Assembly (NCBI GenBank): GCA_014799465.1
Contig: JAAVHZ010000036.1
Span: 1 to 36,027 of the forward strand
DNA: 36,027 bases
Direction of reading: 5' to 3'
From: Lachnospiraceae bacterium
GTDB taxonomy: Bacteria; Bacillota; Clostridia; Lachnospirales; Lachnospiraceae
Shown: positions 16,042 through 24,289 of the stretch, piece after piece
Layout: each line of letters begins with the position of its first letter
How positions within the stretch are numbered: the stretch's first letter is position 1
The notes under the pieces: model-generated
Told to the model about the DNA's origin: nothing
The model's input: the letters and a program-made list of their open reading frames with translations, nothing else
Database searches by the model: none
Program-made: the position numbers and the translations under genes

Positions 16042-17052
16042 CTATACCCGCATCCCTCCAATCACACTTTCCACATACTGCTTAAAACTTCCGCTTATAA
16101 TCTTTCCCATATCAAAAGAATTTCTGTCTATATAACTTTCTCCTTTTATTTCAAACTTTTTTATCCTGCTTTTTAATTCATCCTTATGCCGGTCTTTAAG
16201 AACCTGTTCAAATTCTTCAACCTTTGTGACAGATATAAAATCAGTCAAGATTGGCATATATATTTCCTCGCATTTGCAGAGCATTTCAAATATATCTGAC
16301 AACATATCCGATAAGTCAAGAATCACTGCATCATAATTACCACACTCCTTTATCTCATTAATAAACCCAATCCATACATCCATATCTATGTTGCGTATAT
16401 CATTAGAAAACATCATTGGCGGAATATAATCAAACCCTCCATAATCTCTTTTTATGGCATACAATTTATTTTGCAAAACAGACTTATTTTGCATGTAAAA
16501 ATAAATTAAATCAGAAATGTCACCGATATAATCTTCTCTTAATATCTTTCTTAATCCCGAATATTCTTCAAAGTTAATGTATAAAACTCTTTTTGTACGT
16601 GATAAAATGTGACCAAGCGTAAGTGCAAAAGTAGTTTTAAAACATCGTCTTACCGGAGAATATACACCTATGATTTTTGTATCGGATAACATCGTTCCAA
16701 TAGTGCCGGAAATACTTCTGCTTTCTGCCGCATATTCCATAACCTCTCTGAATACACCATCTGCAGGCTGATATTTTTCAATAGTCTTATATCCATCAAT
16801 CTCTTTAAATTTGTCTGTTTCCGATAACACTAAAACCAGCTTTACACCGATTTCTTTTATACGTTCTTCCATCAAGCTTTCAGATATAAGCAATACATCC
16901 ACACTATGTTTGTCTGCAAACTCTCTTAATGCATTATAATCAGTAAATGCATACATTTTAAAAACATTATCCTGCCTGCTGCTTAAATAGTTAACCAGTC
17001 TTGATGCAAAATCGTATTCTGCATCATAAACAGCTAAAATTCCTTTATTCAA
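16042..17052 (-). CDS. tadZ: TadZ/CpaE-like localisation protein
   Basis: A 336-residue MinD/ParA-like protein with an N-terminal receiver-like domain (about 1-125), the TadZ/CpaE layout. It is expected to place the pilus machinery at its site in the cell. The P-loop region reads GVYSPVRRCFKTTFALTLG (about 144-162): the glycines of the deviant Walker A are replaced while the KTT end is kept, so ATP binding or hydrolysis may be weakened. VLYINFEEYSG (about 170) and VILDLSDM (about 255) match later MinD strands. The start is a TTG with AGAGGA 9 nt upstream. It is the first gene of the Tad operon. Confidence 0.82.
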   Translation of the reverse strand: MNKGILAVYDAEYDFASRLVNYLSSRQDNVFKMYAFTDYNALREFADKHSVDVLLISESLMEERIKEIGVKLVLVLSETDKFKEIDGYKTIEKYQPADGVFREVMEYAAESRSISGTIGTMLSDTKIIGVYSPVRRCFKTTFALTLGHILSRTKRVLYINFEEYSGLRKILREDYIGDISDLIYFYMQNKSVLQNKLYAIKRDYGGFDYIPPMMFSNDIRNIDMDVWIGFINEIKECGNYDAVILDLSDMLSDIFEMLCKCEEIYMPILTDFISVTKVEEFEQVLKDRHKDELKSRIKKFEIKGESYIDRNSFDMGKIISGSFKQYVESVIGGMRV

Positions 17053-17129
17053 TTACAATCTTCCTCTTTCTTTTCATATTGGGAAACTTTCGACATTAGA
17101 TGTTACATAGAAATATTTGATGTACTCTT

Positions 17130-17158
17130 ATTGTATATCATTTGCTTTCATTTGTCCA
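17130..17158 (-). promoter_or_regulatory. promoter of the Tad operon
   Basis: Minus strand: -35 TGGACA (17153-17158), a 17-nt spacer and -10 TACAAT (17130-17135). The predicted start near 17123 gives a leader of about 70 nt before tadZ. No other good promoter was seen upstream of tadZ. Confidence 0.6.
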
Positions 17159-17243
17159 GTACTTTTTATATATTTTTTTAATACGGGTATAAATCTCTAA
17201 AACACTGACTATAATTTACTATATATAAAGGAGTGTAATGCGT

Positions 17244-17450
17244 ATGATTGGAAAAAAGACCGCTGTTGTGCCAAAAGACCCTTTACTGGAAGAACTTGCC
17301 AGAACAAAATCTGCCATGGACACCGCATATTCAAACTTTGAAAATGTTACCGAACCAGACCTGATAGACTGCTATATTTATGAATTAAATGCTGCTCAGA
17401 TGCGTTACAAATTTCTTCTTAAAAAAGTTAAAGAATCTTCTGCATACTAA
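17244..17450 (+). CDS. DUF2508 (YaaL-like) family protein
   Basis: A 68-residue protein with the DUF2508/YaaL pattern: DPLLEELARTKSAMDTAYSN, then FENVTEPDLIDCYIYELNAA and an RYKFLLKKVKE end. It is probably a small two-helix cytoplasmic protein; the family function is unknown. Relatives usually sit near recR and the pro-sigma-K factor BofA gene, but here the gene is alone. AAAGGAG lies 10 nt before the ATG at 17244; an alternative ATG 6 nt upstream is closer than usual. Confidence 0.85.
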   Translation: MIGKKTAVVPKDPLLEELARTKSAMDTAYSNFENVTEPDLIDCYIYELNAAQMRYKFLLKKVKESSAY

Positions 17451-17452
17451 AC

Positions 17453-17488
17453 AAATTTGCCGCCATATCAAAATATGACGGCAAATTT
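17453..17488 (+). terminator. bidirectional intrinsic terminator
   Basis: A 15-bp stem (AAATTTGCCGCCATA with TATGACGGCAAATTT, one mismatch) and a 6-nt loop directly after the DUF2508 stop codon. The A/T-rich stem base provides U-runs in both directions, so it can also end the minus-strand metal-export operon. Confidence 0.75.
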
Positions 17489-17526
17489 TAAGTCGAATAT
17501 ACATACCATATTTATAAAAATAAATA

Positions 17527-17757
17527 TTACTGATTCATAGATTTCAAAGCATCCAGCAATTCCAAGTCAGAAGGCTGTACCTTAATATTTGTACATTTTA
17601 CACTTCCGTCCGGTTTTGTAATACTTACCTCTATTACAGTACCCACTTCAATCGGCTCTGATGCCACTGAATTCAGAAAACTTACACATTTCGGATGGTT
17701 TGCTGAAAATGTGTCCCAATATTGTTTAATTTTAAGCATTTTAGCCGGATTTATCAT
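17527..17757 (-). CDS. small uncharacterised protein at the end of the metal-export operon
   Basis: A 76-residue soluble protein I cannot assign to a named family. It has a helical N terminus (NPAKMLKIKQYWDTFSANHP), a middle that reads like two beta strands (GTVIEVSITKPDGS) and a helical end (SDLELLDALKSMN). The start codon lies 3 bp after the P-type ATPase stop codon, with its ribosome site inside the end of that gene, so the two are translationally linked. There is a single cysteine (two in all), with no obvious metal-binding motif. Confidence 0.75.
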   Translation of the reverse strand: MINPAKMLKIKQYWDTFSANHPKCVSFLNSVASEPIEVGTVIEVSITKPDGSVKCTNIKVQPSDLELLDALKSMNQ

Positions 17758-17760
17758 TTT

Positions 17761-19635
17761 CTATTTCTCCTTTATCTTTAACGTTCTTGTTGCATTTATT
17801 ATTGCAATAACTGATACCCCCACATCAGCAAATACTGCTTCCCACATATTAGCTGCTCCCAGTGCTCCAAGCAACAGAACAAGAAGCTTCACTCCAAGTG
17901 CAAACACTATATTTTCTTTGACTATTCTCATTGTCTTTACAGATATTCGTACTATAAGCGGAATCTTCCTTATATCATCATCCATTAAAACCACATCTGC
18001 TGCTTCTATTGCAGCATCTGAGCCCATACTTCCCATTGCAATTCCTATATCCGACCTCATAAGAACCGGCGCATCATTTATACCGTCTCCCACAAATGCC
18101 AGCTTATTATTTTTATCTGATGACTTTAATAATTCCTCTACTTTGGATACTTTTTCAGAAGGAAGCAGTTCCGTATACACTTCATCTATTTTTAATTCTG
18201 AAGCAACCGATTCACCCACATGTTTTCTGTCTCCTGTAAGCATTATAGTTTTTGTAATCCCAAGACCTTTTAACGATTTTAATGCCTCCGAAGTGCCTTC
18301 CTTTATGGCATCTGATATTAAAATACAGCCAACATACTTTCCTTCAACAGATAAGTATACAACCGTTCCGGTTTCCTGACAACTCTCAAAAGGAATTTCC
18401 TGTTTAACCATCAGCTTTTCATTACCTGCATATACTTCTTTCCCATTAACTTTTACTTTTATGCCATGTCCCGATATTTCCTGCGCCTTATCCACCTTAG
18501 TTAAATCAATATTTTTCCCATAAGCTTCTTTTATTGATTTTGAAATAGGATGGTCAGAGTATCCTTCAGCATATGCCGCAAGTTCAAGCAATTCATTTTC
18601 AGTTAATCCTGAAGGTATCAATTTTTGTACTTTAAACTCTCCCTTTGTTATTGTTCCCGTTTTATCAAATACTACTGTTTTCATATTTGACAACGCTTCA
18701 AGATAGTTGCTTCCTTTTATGAGTATACCATTCTTCGAGGCCGCCCCTATTCCTCCAAAAAAGCTTAACGGCACCGATATGACTAATGCACATGGGCATG
18801 AAATTACCAGAAATATGCATGCCCTCTTTATCCATGATGCCCATCCGCTTCCAAGTATCAATGGTGGAAGTATGGCAAGTATTACTGCTGCAATAACTAC
18901 TATCGGTGTATAATATCTGGCAAACTTTGTGATAAAATTCTCAACTTTTGCCTTTTTAGAGCTTGCATTTTCAACCAATTCTAATATCTTAGAAACCGTA
19001 GAATCATCAAATTCTTTTGTAACTTCCACACAGATTGTTCCACTGCCATTAACACATCCGCTTATAACCTCGCTGCCTTCTTCTGCTTTTCTTGGTACGG
19101 ATTCTCCCGTAAGTGCCGATGTGTCTATCATAGATGTACCTTTTATAATTTTACCGTCTAAAGGTATTCTTTCACCTGGTTTTACCGTAATAATATCTCC
19201 AACATTTACATCATCAGGATCGACCTGTTTTAAACTGCCGTCAATTTCTATATTAGCATATTCAGGGCATATATCCATAAGTTCCGTAATTGACTGCCTT
19301 GATTTATTGACGGCATAACTCTGGAACAACTCTCCAACCTGATAAAACAGCATAACTGCCACTGCCTCTGAGTACTCACCTATTCCAAAAGCACCAAATG
19401 TAGCTACGCACATAAGAAAATTTTCATCAAACACCTGACCGTTAAATATGTTTCTGACAGCCTTAAATATTATATCATAACCTATAACAAGATATGGAAC
19501 TATATATAACAGCAGACATATCCACCATATATCCATAAACTTGAGGATGAATGCTTTTTCGAGAATAATAATGGCAGCATACAATATAGCCGAAGATACG
19601 ATTCTTAAAATCATATATTTCTGCTTTTTATTCAT
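17761..19635 (-). CDS. heavy-metal translocating P-type ATPase, Zn/Cd type
   Basis: A 624-residue PIB-type ATPase that would export divalent metal. It carries the metal-site CPC motif in SCPCALVIS (about 279-287), the phosphorylation motif DKTGTITKG (Asp about 324), the SDHPISKS His-Pro motif and the hinge GDGINDAP (about 518). The last helices contain a lysine in GVKLLVL and FADVGVS, the K and DxG pattern of the ZntA/CadA (PIB-2) group, so Zn, Cd or Pb is more likely than Cu. The N-terminal HMA domain is absent and is a separate gene just upstream. The ATG at 19635 has AAAGGAG at good spacing; an upstream TTG does not. Confidence 0.92.
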   Translation of the reverse strand: MNKKQKYMILRIVSSAILYAAIIILEKAFILKFMDIWWICLLLYIVPYLVIGYDIIFKAVRNIFNGQVFDENFLMCVATFGAFGIGEYSEAVAVMLFYQVGELFQSYAVNKSRQSITELMDICPEYANIEIDGSLKQVDPDDVNVGDIITVKPGERIPLDGKIIKGTSMIDTSALTGESVPRKAEEGSEVISGCVNGSGTICVEVTKEFDDSTVSKILELVENASSKKAKVENFITKFARYYTPIVVIAAVILAILPPLILGSGWASWIKRACIFLVISCPCALVISVPLSFFGGIGAASKNGILIKGSNYLEALSNMKTVVFDKTGTITKGEFKVQKLIPSGLTENELLELAAYAEGYSDHPISKSIKEAYGKNIDLTKVDKAQEISGHGIKVKVNGKEVYAGNEKLMVKQEIPFESCQETGTVVYLSVEGKYVGCILISDAIKEGTSEALKSLKGLGITKTIMLTGDRKHVGESVASELKIDEVYTELLPSEKVSKVEELLKSSDKNNKLAFVGDGINDAPVLMRSDIGIAMGSMGSDAAIEAADVVLMDDDIRKIPLIVRISVKTMRIVKENIVFALGVKLLVLLLGALGAANMWEAVFADVGVSVIAIINATRTLKIKEK

Positions 19636-19659
19636 AAATAAGCTCCTTTCCAAATACAG

Positions 19660-19881
19660 TTACTTAATAATTATCTGGCAATCAGGCTCTACTTTTTTAC
19701 ACACTTTTATTACTTCCTGCATAATCTCATCAAACCGTTCATCATCTGCATCTATTGTAAGTTTTTGTGTCATAAAACTTACATTTGCATCATTTACTCC
19801 AGACAGTTTTTTAATTGCTGTTTCCATTTTTGCTGCACAATTAGCACAGTCTAAATCCACTAATTTAAATTTTTTCTTCAT
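19660..19881 (-). CDS. stand-alone heavy-metal-associated (HMA) domain protein
   Basis: A 73-residue HMA-fold protein with the metal-binding loop DLDCANCAAKME near its N terminus. It takes the place of the HMA domain normally fused to the front of the Zn/Cd P-type ATPase, whose gene starts 24 bp downstream. It probably delivers or senses metal for the pump. The ATG at 19881 is preferred to one at 19890 because AAAGGA lies 10 nt upstream of it. It is the first gene of the unit controlled by the operator at 19945-19972. Confidence 0.88.
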   Translation of the reverse strand: MKKKFKLVDLDCANCAAKMETAIKKLSGVNDANVSFMTQKLTIDADDERFDEIMQEVIKVCKKVEPDCQIIIK

Positions 19882-19932
19882 AATAATCATATCCTTTCCA
19901 AAGCTTTAATTATTTAAACATTAAGCATATTT

Positions 19933-19978
19933 ATTATATTAGACAAACATATGAATAAGTGTTCATATGTTTATTATA
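19933..19978 (-). promoter_or_regulatory. metal-operon promoter with ArsR/SmtB-type operator
   Basis: The centre (19945-19972) is a perfect inverted repeat with 11-bp arms, AAACATATGAA and TTCATATGTTT, and a 6-bp spacer. It contains TGAA-N6-TTCA, the ArsR/SmtB (CadC, CzrA) operator pattern. On the minus strand TATAAT hexamers lie on both sides (19933-19938 and 19973-19978). The HMA gene starts about 50 nt downstream. A metal-sensing repressor encoded elsewhere would release this site when Zn or Cd is high. Confidence 0.75.
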
Positions 19979-20030
19979 CTCTTTTCAGCCTGAATTGCAA
20001 TACTATTTTTAAATTTATTTTATACAAAGT

Positions 20031-20076
20031 CAAATACCCCCAGCTTGCTAAACACACTAAAGTGTGTGGGTATTTG
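20031..20076. repeat. bulged long hairpin element
   Basis: CAAATACCC and GGGTATTTG form the outer stem and ACACACT with AGTGTGT the inner stem, 16 bp in all, with a 2-nt loop and a 12-nt one-sided bulge. The following stretch (20077-20115) is much richer in GC than its surroundings. It resembles the subterminal hairpins of IS200/IS605-type elements or their non-autonomous relics, but no transposase is present. Confidence 0.4.
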
Positions 20077-20120
20077 ACCCTCGCGGCAGTCGCCATTGGC
20101 TCGTTGCTTGCAGGAATAAA

Positions 20121-20178
20121 CAAAAAAAGATGTACAATCTGCTTGTGAACTTTGCTCACTAAAACATATTGTACATCT
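20121..20178 (-). terminator. intrinsic terminator of the ABC transporter gene
   Basis: AGATGTACAAT (20128-20138) and ATTGTACATCT (20168-20178) form an 11-bp stem. A smaller hairpin (GTGA with TCAC) sits inside its loop. On the minus strand it is followed by seven Ts, 38 nt past the transporter stop codon. Confidence 0.8.
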
Positions 20179-20215
20179 ATTTCCAAATCTAAAACTGCTT
20201 TTATAATCTGTTGCT

Positions 20216-22861
20216 CTATTCTGTTCTCAATGCTACTACAGGATCTTTCTTAGCCGCCATCTTTGATGGTATCAATCCCGCTACCATTGTAAGTACCATA
20301 CTTATTATAACAAGTATTACGCCATATTTCCAAGGCAGCACTGCTATGTCAGAAATTTCTACCAGTGAATCAATAACCATATTAATAGGAATGCAAAGCA
20401 GAACTGTCACCCCTATACCTATACAGCCCGAAACAACACCTATAATAAATGTCTCTGCATTAAATACTCTTGATATATCTTTTTTAGATGCACCAATCGC
20501 ACGAAGTATACCAATCTCTTTTGTTCTTTCCAGAACGGAAATATATGTGATTATTCCAATCATTATGGAAGATACTATAAGGGATATTGATACAAATCCC
20601 ACAAGTACATAAGTTATGGCATTTATTATTGTTGTTACCGAAGACAGCATAAGACCTATATAGTCTGTGTAACTTATCTCATCTTCTTCATTTTCAACAC
20701 TTTTATTATATTTGTCTATAATATCCTCTATGTCGTCTTTAGCTTCAAAATCTTTTGGATATATATTAACCGCTGAAGGCTCATCAATATCTGATACACC
20801 CATTAACGAAAGATTTCCATCATATGTAGCGTTAGTTGATGCCTTCATCATATACATTGATATCTGTGATGCAACTTCATCTTCCGGCATTCCTGATGCC
20901 TGCATCTGCTGTATATACGCACCAATCTGTGCCTGCTGTTCTTCCGGAAGAGTTGTCAGATATGCCTTAAGTTCTTCCATTGACATGACCTTGTTTTCTT
21001 TATCTTCATCTGTTTCAAACGGAACACCCGTAAATACATCCACATCCGGATTTTCCTTCTGCTGCTTTACAATGTCACTTTCATTTACCTTGCCCACAAG
21101 ATATTCCATTAAATCTGATCGGTATCCGACACCTCCGTTGGATGACACTTCATTATCTTTATCAACCTTTTTAACCACACCTACTATTTTTATCTCCAAC
21201 GCATTGGCAAGTTTTGATGCAACATACATATTATCTTCTGACATATCCGTCCATATTCCGGCATTGCTTTTATAGTATTCAGTATTATTAAGAAGTTTAT
21301 ACTTAAGTTCCATCAACTCATCATATGTATATGTGGTTTCTTCTGTTTCTGTTATCTCTGCTTCTTTACCTGCAAGAGAATCTTTTACCATTTGAGATAT
21401 GTCACTCATATCTTCTATACCCAGAGCATATAAGCAGTAATCACTAATCTCCCCATTTTCGTCAGTTATAATAACTGCTTCGTCATAATTTTCAGGAAGT
21501 CTGCCTGCAAGTACATCATACTGGCTCTCAAGATAATCTTTATTATTAGGAAGCTGAGTCCATACATCCATCTCTGTTCCCGAATTCATGGCAGACATAT
21601 AGCTTGCTTCAACCATCGACTGCATTCCCATCTGTTCAAATACAGTTGAAGGATTAACTTTATACAGTCCGTCTTCCGTATCGGCTTTGTAGATATTCAT
21701 TGGTGTTGAATATGAATACTGTATATCTGATACATAATCCTCCAGACCACTGTCTCCGCTTTCTATAAATGCTTTAAAATCTTTCATATTATTGGTCTTT
21801 ACTCCGGCTATCATGGTATTAAGCATAGTTCCCATCATATTGTTAGAATATACAATATTATCATCTCTACCCGTTGTATCTTTTTCCTTCATTCCGCTCA
21901 TGGCAGAAAACATTTCCGAAAAATCGGAGCTTTCCTTTGTAATGGTCAACGGATAATTGGCAAGTGCCTCTTTTTCCGTTTTCGTTATGTAATTCTGCAC
22001 TCCACTGGATAATGCGAGAACCAAAGCGATACCTATTATTCCAATAGAGCCTGCAAATGCAGTCAGAAATGTCCTTCCCTTCTTTGTAAGCAGATTATTA
22101 AAACTTAATGAAATCGCAGTCAAAAATGACATTGACGGTTTCTTTTCCTTTTTTTCTGATTTCTGCTCCTTAACCTCTTCACCTTTATAAGGATTTGAAT
22201 CATCCTTTAACTCTCCGTCCAAAAACCTTACTATTCTTGTAGAATATTCTTCTGCCAGTTCCGGATTATGAGTTACCATTATTATAAGCTTTTCCTTTGA
22301 TATTTCTTTTAATATCTCCATAATCTGAACGCTTGTGGTGGAGTCCAATGCTCCTGTAGGTTCATCCGCCAGAATTATATCCGGATCATTTACCAACGCT
22401 CTGGCTATCGCAACTCTCTGCATCTGACCTCCTGACATCTGGTTGGGCTTTTTATTAAGCTGGTCTCCCAGTCCAACTCTTTCAAGAGCATCTTTTGCCC
22501 TTTTTCTTCTTTCGGATTTAGATACTCCTGACAATGTCATCGCCAGTTCCACATTAGACAAAACTGTCTGATGCGATATAAGGTTATAACTCTGGAATAC
22601 AAATCCAATAGAATGATTCCTATAAGTATCCCAGTCTGAATCCTTAAACTCTTTTGTTGATCGTCCATTAATAATTAAGTCACCACTGGTATATTTATCA
22701 AGACCACCTATAATATTAAGCATTGTAGTCTTACCGCAGCCTGATGGCCCAAGTATAGATACAAATTCACTCTTTCTGAACTCTATATCTATTCCTTTAA
22801 GTGCCCTTACGGAAGTATCACCGGTAACATAGTCTTTTACTATATTCGTTAATTTCAGCAC
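20216..22861 (-). CDS. MacB-like ABC transporter, ATPase fused to FtsX-type permease
   Basis: An 881-residue fusion protein. Residues 1-225 are an ABC ATPase with Walker A GPSGCGKTT (about 36), signature MSGGQMQRV (about 142), Walker B ILADEPTGALD (about 160) and VTHN H-loop (about 196). After a charged Lys/Glu linker comes a first membrane helix (about 265-285). A large extracytoplasmic domain follows, then three C-terminal helices (about 750-870) with the FtsX/MacB VLERTKEIGILRAIGASKKDI motif near 785. Such mechanotransmission transporters export peptides, lipids or antibiotics, or act on the envelope. The substrate is unknown. The start is GTG with AAAGGA just upstream. No accessory gene lies beside it. 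Confidence 0.9.
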   Translation of the reverse strand: MLKLTNIVKDYVTGDTSVRALKGIDIEFRKSEFVSILGPSGCGKTTMLNIIGGLDKYTSGDLIINGRSTKEFKDSDWDTYRNHSIGFVFQSYNLISHQTVLSNVELAMTLSGVSKSERRKRAKDALERVGLGDQLNKKPNQMSGGQMQRVAIARALVNDPDIILADEPTGALDSTTSVQIMEILKEISKEKLIIMVTHNPELAEEYSTRIVRFLDGELKDDSNPYKGEEVKEQKSEKKEKKPSMSFLTAISLSFNNLLTKKGRTFLTAFAGSIGIIGIALVLALSSGVQNYITKTEKEALANYPLTITKESSDFSEMFSAMSGMKEKDTTGRDDNIVYSNNMMGTMLNTMIAGVKTNNMKDFKAFIESGDSGLEDYVSDIQYSYSTPMNIYKADTEDGLYKVNPSTVFEQMGMQSMVEASYMSAMNSGTEMDVWTQLPNNKDYLESQYDVLAGRLPENYDEAVIITDENGEISDYCLYALGIEDMSDISQMVKDSLAGKEAEITETEETTYTYDELMELKYKLLNNTEYYKSNAGIWTDMSEDNMYVASKLANALEIKIVGVVKKVDKDNEVSSNGGVGYRSDLMEYLVGKVNESDIVKQQKENPDVDVFTGVPFETDEDKENKVMSMEELKAYLTTLPEEQQAQIGAYIQQMQASGMPEDEVASQISMYMMKASTNATYDGNLSLMGVSDIDEPSAVNIYPKDFEAKDDIEDIIDKYNKSVENEEDEISYTDYIGLMLSSVTTIINAITYVLVGFVSISLIVSSIMIGIITYISVLERTKEIGILRAIGASKKDISRVFNAETFIIGVVSGCIGIGVTVLLCIPINMVIDSLVEISDIAVLPWKYGVILVIISMVLTMVAGLIPSKMAAKKDPVVALRTE

Positions 22862-23049
22862 TTTTCCTTTTCCTTTCTACTTTGATATTCAAAACAACTT
22901 TACCACTTAAAATCCTTTTAGTAAACAATAAATTTTTATTTTATATTGTTATTTATTTGTTTTTTGTTTAAAATAATATAAATATGTTGGATAAAAAAGC
23001 GTATTCAACAATTTTTTATGCACGTCGCAGCGTGCAGATTGGTATAAAT

Positions 23050-23889
23050 ATGAGTATAAAAGCTGTATTTTTAGATTTGGATGGAACTCTTTTAAATGAT
23101 GAAAAAATTATTTCACAAAAGAACATTTCAACTCTTAAACACTTCGCATCTAAAGGCATTAAATTTATTGTATCCACCGGAAGAAATTATACTGGAACTC
23201 TTTCTGTCCTGAACAACATTAACTTTATAGATTACATTATTACTTCAAATGGTGCCGCAGTATATGATACACACACCGGAAAACCCATAATTACTGATTT
23301 TATGAGTAATGGTCTTGCAATTTCCCTCGCAGAATCACTTGACCTCGAAAATATTATGTTTGATATATTTGTAAATGGCGAAGCATATATGGAGGAAAAG
23401 AATATTGAATTTTTAAAACATGTAGATACACCTAAGGCAATTCGCAGTTTTATCTTGCATAACAGAATAATCGTACCTTCTATAATGGATTATCTTATTA
23501 CAAGTAAAAAGGATATTGAAAAAGTAACTATTAACTTTAAGACACTGCCTGACGGGACTATTTTTAAACGGGCAGAAACTATTGATATTATTAAATCCTT
23601 TTTAAGCCTCTCCTGCGTTACCGGTGGCAGCAACAATGTGGAAGTTACTCTTTCCGAGGCAACTAAAGGTCATGCCATGCGAAAGCTTGTAAATCTGTTA
23701 AATATTCCGATTTCTGACACCGCAGCCATGGGCGACAGCGAAAATGATTTGCATATTATTGAAACTGCCGGAGTAGGTATTGCCATGGGAAATGCTGATG
23801 ATATGGTAAAATCTGCTGCTGATTTTGTAACTTTAACTAATGAGGAAGACGGTGTATCATATGCTTTAGAAAATATTTTGAATCTTTAG
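23050..23889 (+). CDS. Cof-type HAD-IIB phosphatase
   Basis: A 279-residue cytoplasmic sugar-phosphate or nucleotide phosphatase of the HAD superfamily, Cof subfamily. Motif I is FLDLDGTLL (about 8-16), motif II is STGR (about 41-44), motif III is a lysine in TKGHAM (about 209) and motif IV is MGDSENDLHII (about 229). I take the ATG at 23050 because the HAD fold begins at once after it. An in-frame ATG 66 nt upstream would add a basic tail, and neither start has a strong ribosome site. The natural substrate cannot be told from sequence. Confidence 0.9.
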   Translation: MSIKAVFLDLDGTLLNDEKIISQKNISTLKHFASKGIKFIVSTGRNYTGTLSVLNNINFIDYIITSNGAAVYDTHTGKPIITDFMSNGLAISLAESLDLENIMFDIFVNGEAYMEEKNIEFLKHVDTPKAIRSFILHNRIIVPSIMDYLITSKKDIEKVTINFKTLPDGTIFKRAETIDIIKSFLSLSCVTGGSNNVEVTLSEATKGHAMRKLVNLLNIPISDTAAMGDSENDLHIIETAGVGIAMGNADDMVKSAADFVTLTNEEDGVSYALENILNL

Positions 23890-23893
23890 GTTC

Positions 23894-23922
23894 TTGAAAA
23901 AAAAACATTGATGTGTTATATT
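23894..23922 (+). promoter_or_regulatory. promoter of the antitoxin RNA
   Basis: -35 TTGAAA (23894-23899), an exact 17-nt spacer and -10 TATATT (23917-23922), with a predicted start near 23929. It begins 5 bp after the HAD stop codon and precedes no ORF, which points to a non-coding RNA. Confidence 0.75.
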
Positions 23923-23928
23923 AAAGAA

Positions 23929-24007
23929 AAGGAACAACCGCCCACAAAGTGGTTGGTCAGTTATTGAAGAAATCCACCCTAACCGCCAAGTTTTGAGGGT
24001 GGTTTTT
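23929..24007 (+). ncRNA. putative antisense antitoxin RNA (RatA/SR4-like)
   Basis: A predicted RNA of about 80 nt between a good promoter and a terminator hairpin (CCACCCT 23974-23980 with AGGGTGG 23996-24002, then TTTTT). A 5' hairpin forms near 23938-23957. The RNA converges on the toxin gene on the other strand and should overlap the 3' end of the toxin mRNA, the arrangement of txpA/RatA and bsrG/SR4. Its function as an antitoxin is inferred from this geometry. Confidence 0.7.
23974..24007. terminator. shared terminator of the toxin and antitoxin RNAs
   Basis: Seven-bp stem with a 15-nt loop, followed by TTTTT on the plus strand and by a weaker T-rich stretch (ATTTCTTC) on the minus strand, so it can end both convergent transcripts. 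Confidence 0.7.
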
Positions 24008-24017
24008 CTATGTATTA

Positions 24018-24107
24018 CTACTTACAAAACGTAAAAACAAATGTAAGTAATGCCAACAGGAAAAGACCAAATGTCATTAAATCCTTAAAATCAAACTGAT
24101 TTTTCAT
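24018..24107 (-). CDS. holin-like type I toxin peptide, 29 residues
   Basis: A short membrane peptide with charged N terminus (MKNQFDFKD) and one hydrophobic helix, LMTFGLFLLALLTFVFTF, ending in CK. The LMxFGxFxxALLT core is the pattern of the putative holin-like toxin family (Hol_Tox). Overproduction of such peptides damages the membrane. GGGGGTGAT matches the anti-Shine-Dalgarno closely and lies 8 nt before the ATG at 24107; the ATG at 24113 overlaps it. A hairpin (CATTC with GAATG) just ahead of the ribosome site may slow translation. It has its own promoter (24175-24203), a convergent antisense RNA and a shared terminator. Confidence 0.8.
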   Translation of the reverse strand: MKNQFDFKDLMTFGLFLLALLTFVFTFCK

Positions 24108-24174
24108 AGGCATCACCCCCATTCTTTAGGAATGAAGGCCAACACACCCTGCAACGCAATTGTTCCGTAGTTAT

Positions 24175-24203
24175 ATTCTATAATACTTTAAATCAATTAT
24201 CAA
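24175..24203 (-). promoter_or_regulatory. promoter of the holin-like toxin
   Basis: Minus strand: -35 TTGATA (24198-24203), a 17-nt spacer and -10 TAGAAT (24175-24180). The leader before the toxin is about 60 nt. Confidence 0.6.
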
Positions 24204-24289
24204 CCATAATGTTGTTATTTACAATTATTATGTTGTATATTCTATTTCAGATTTTAATAAATTATTTTTCAAATCATTTCCCTAAACAC

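Noticed and set aside
15474-16085. 203-residue plus-strand ORF
   Set aside because: Antisense shadow of tadA with low-complexity Ser/Thr/Ile composition and no ribosome site.
19951-20186. Overlapping 65- and 70-residue ORFs on both strands
   Set aside because: They cross the metal operator, the bulged hairpin and the transporter terminator and lack ribosome sites.
24168-24203. Possible CreR target in the holin-like toxin promoter
   Set aside because: Only guide positions 3-9 match near 24171; the first two seed bases and positions 10-12 differ and there is no TCA before it, so I do not claim toxin repression.
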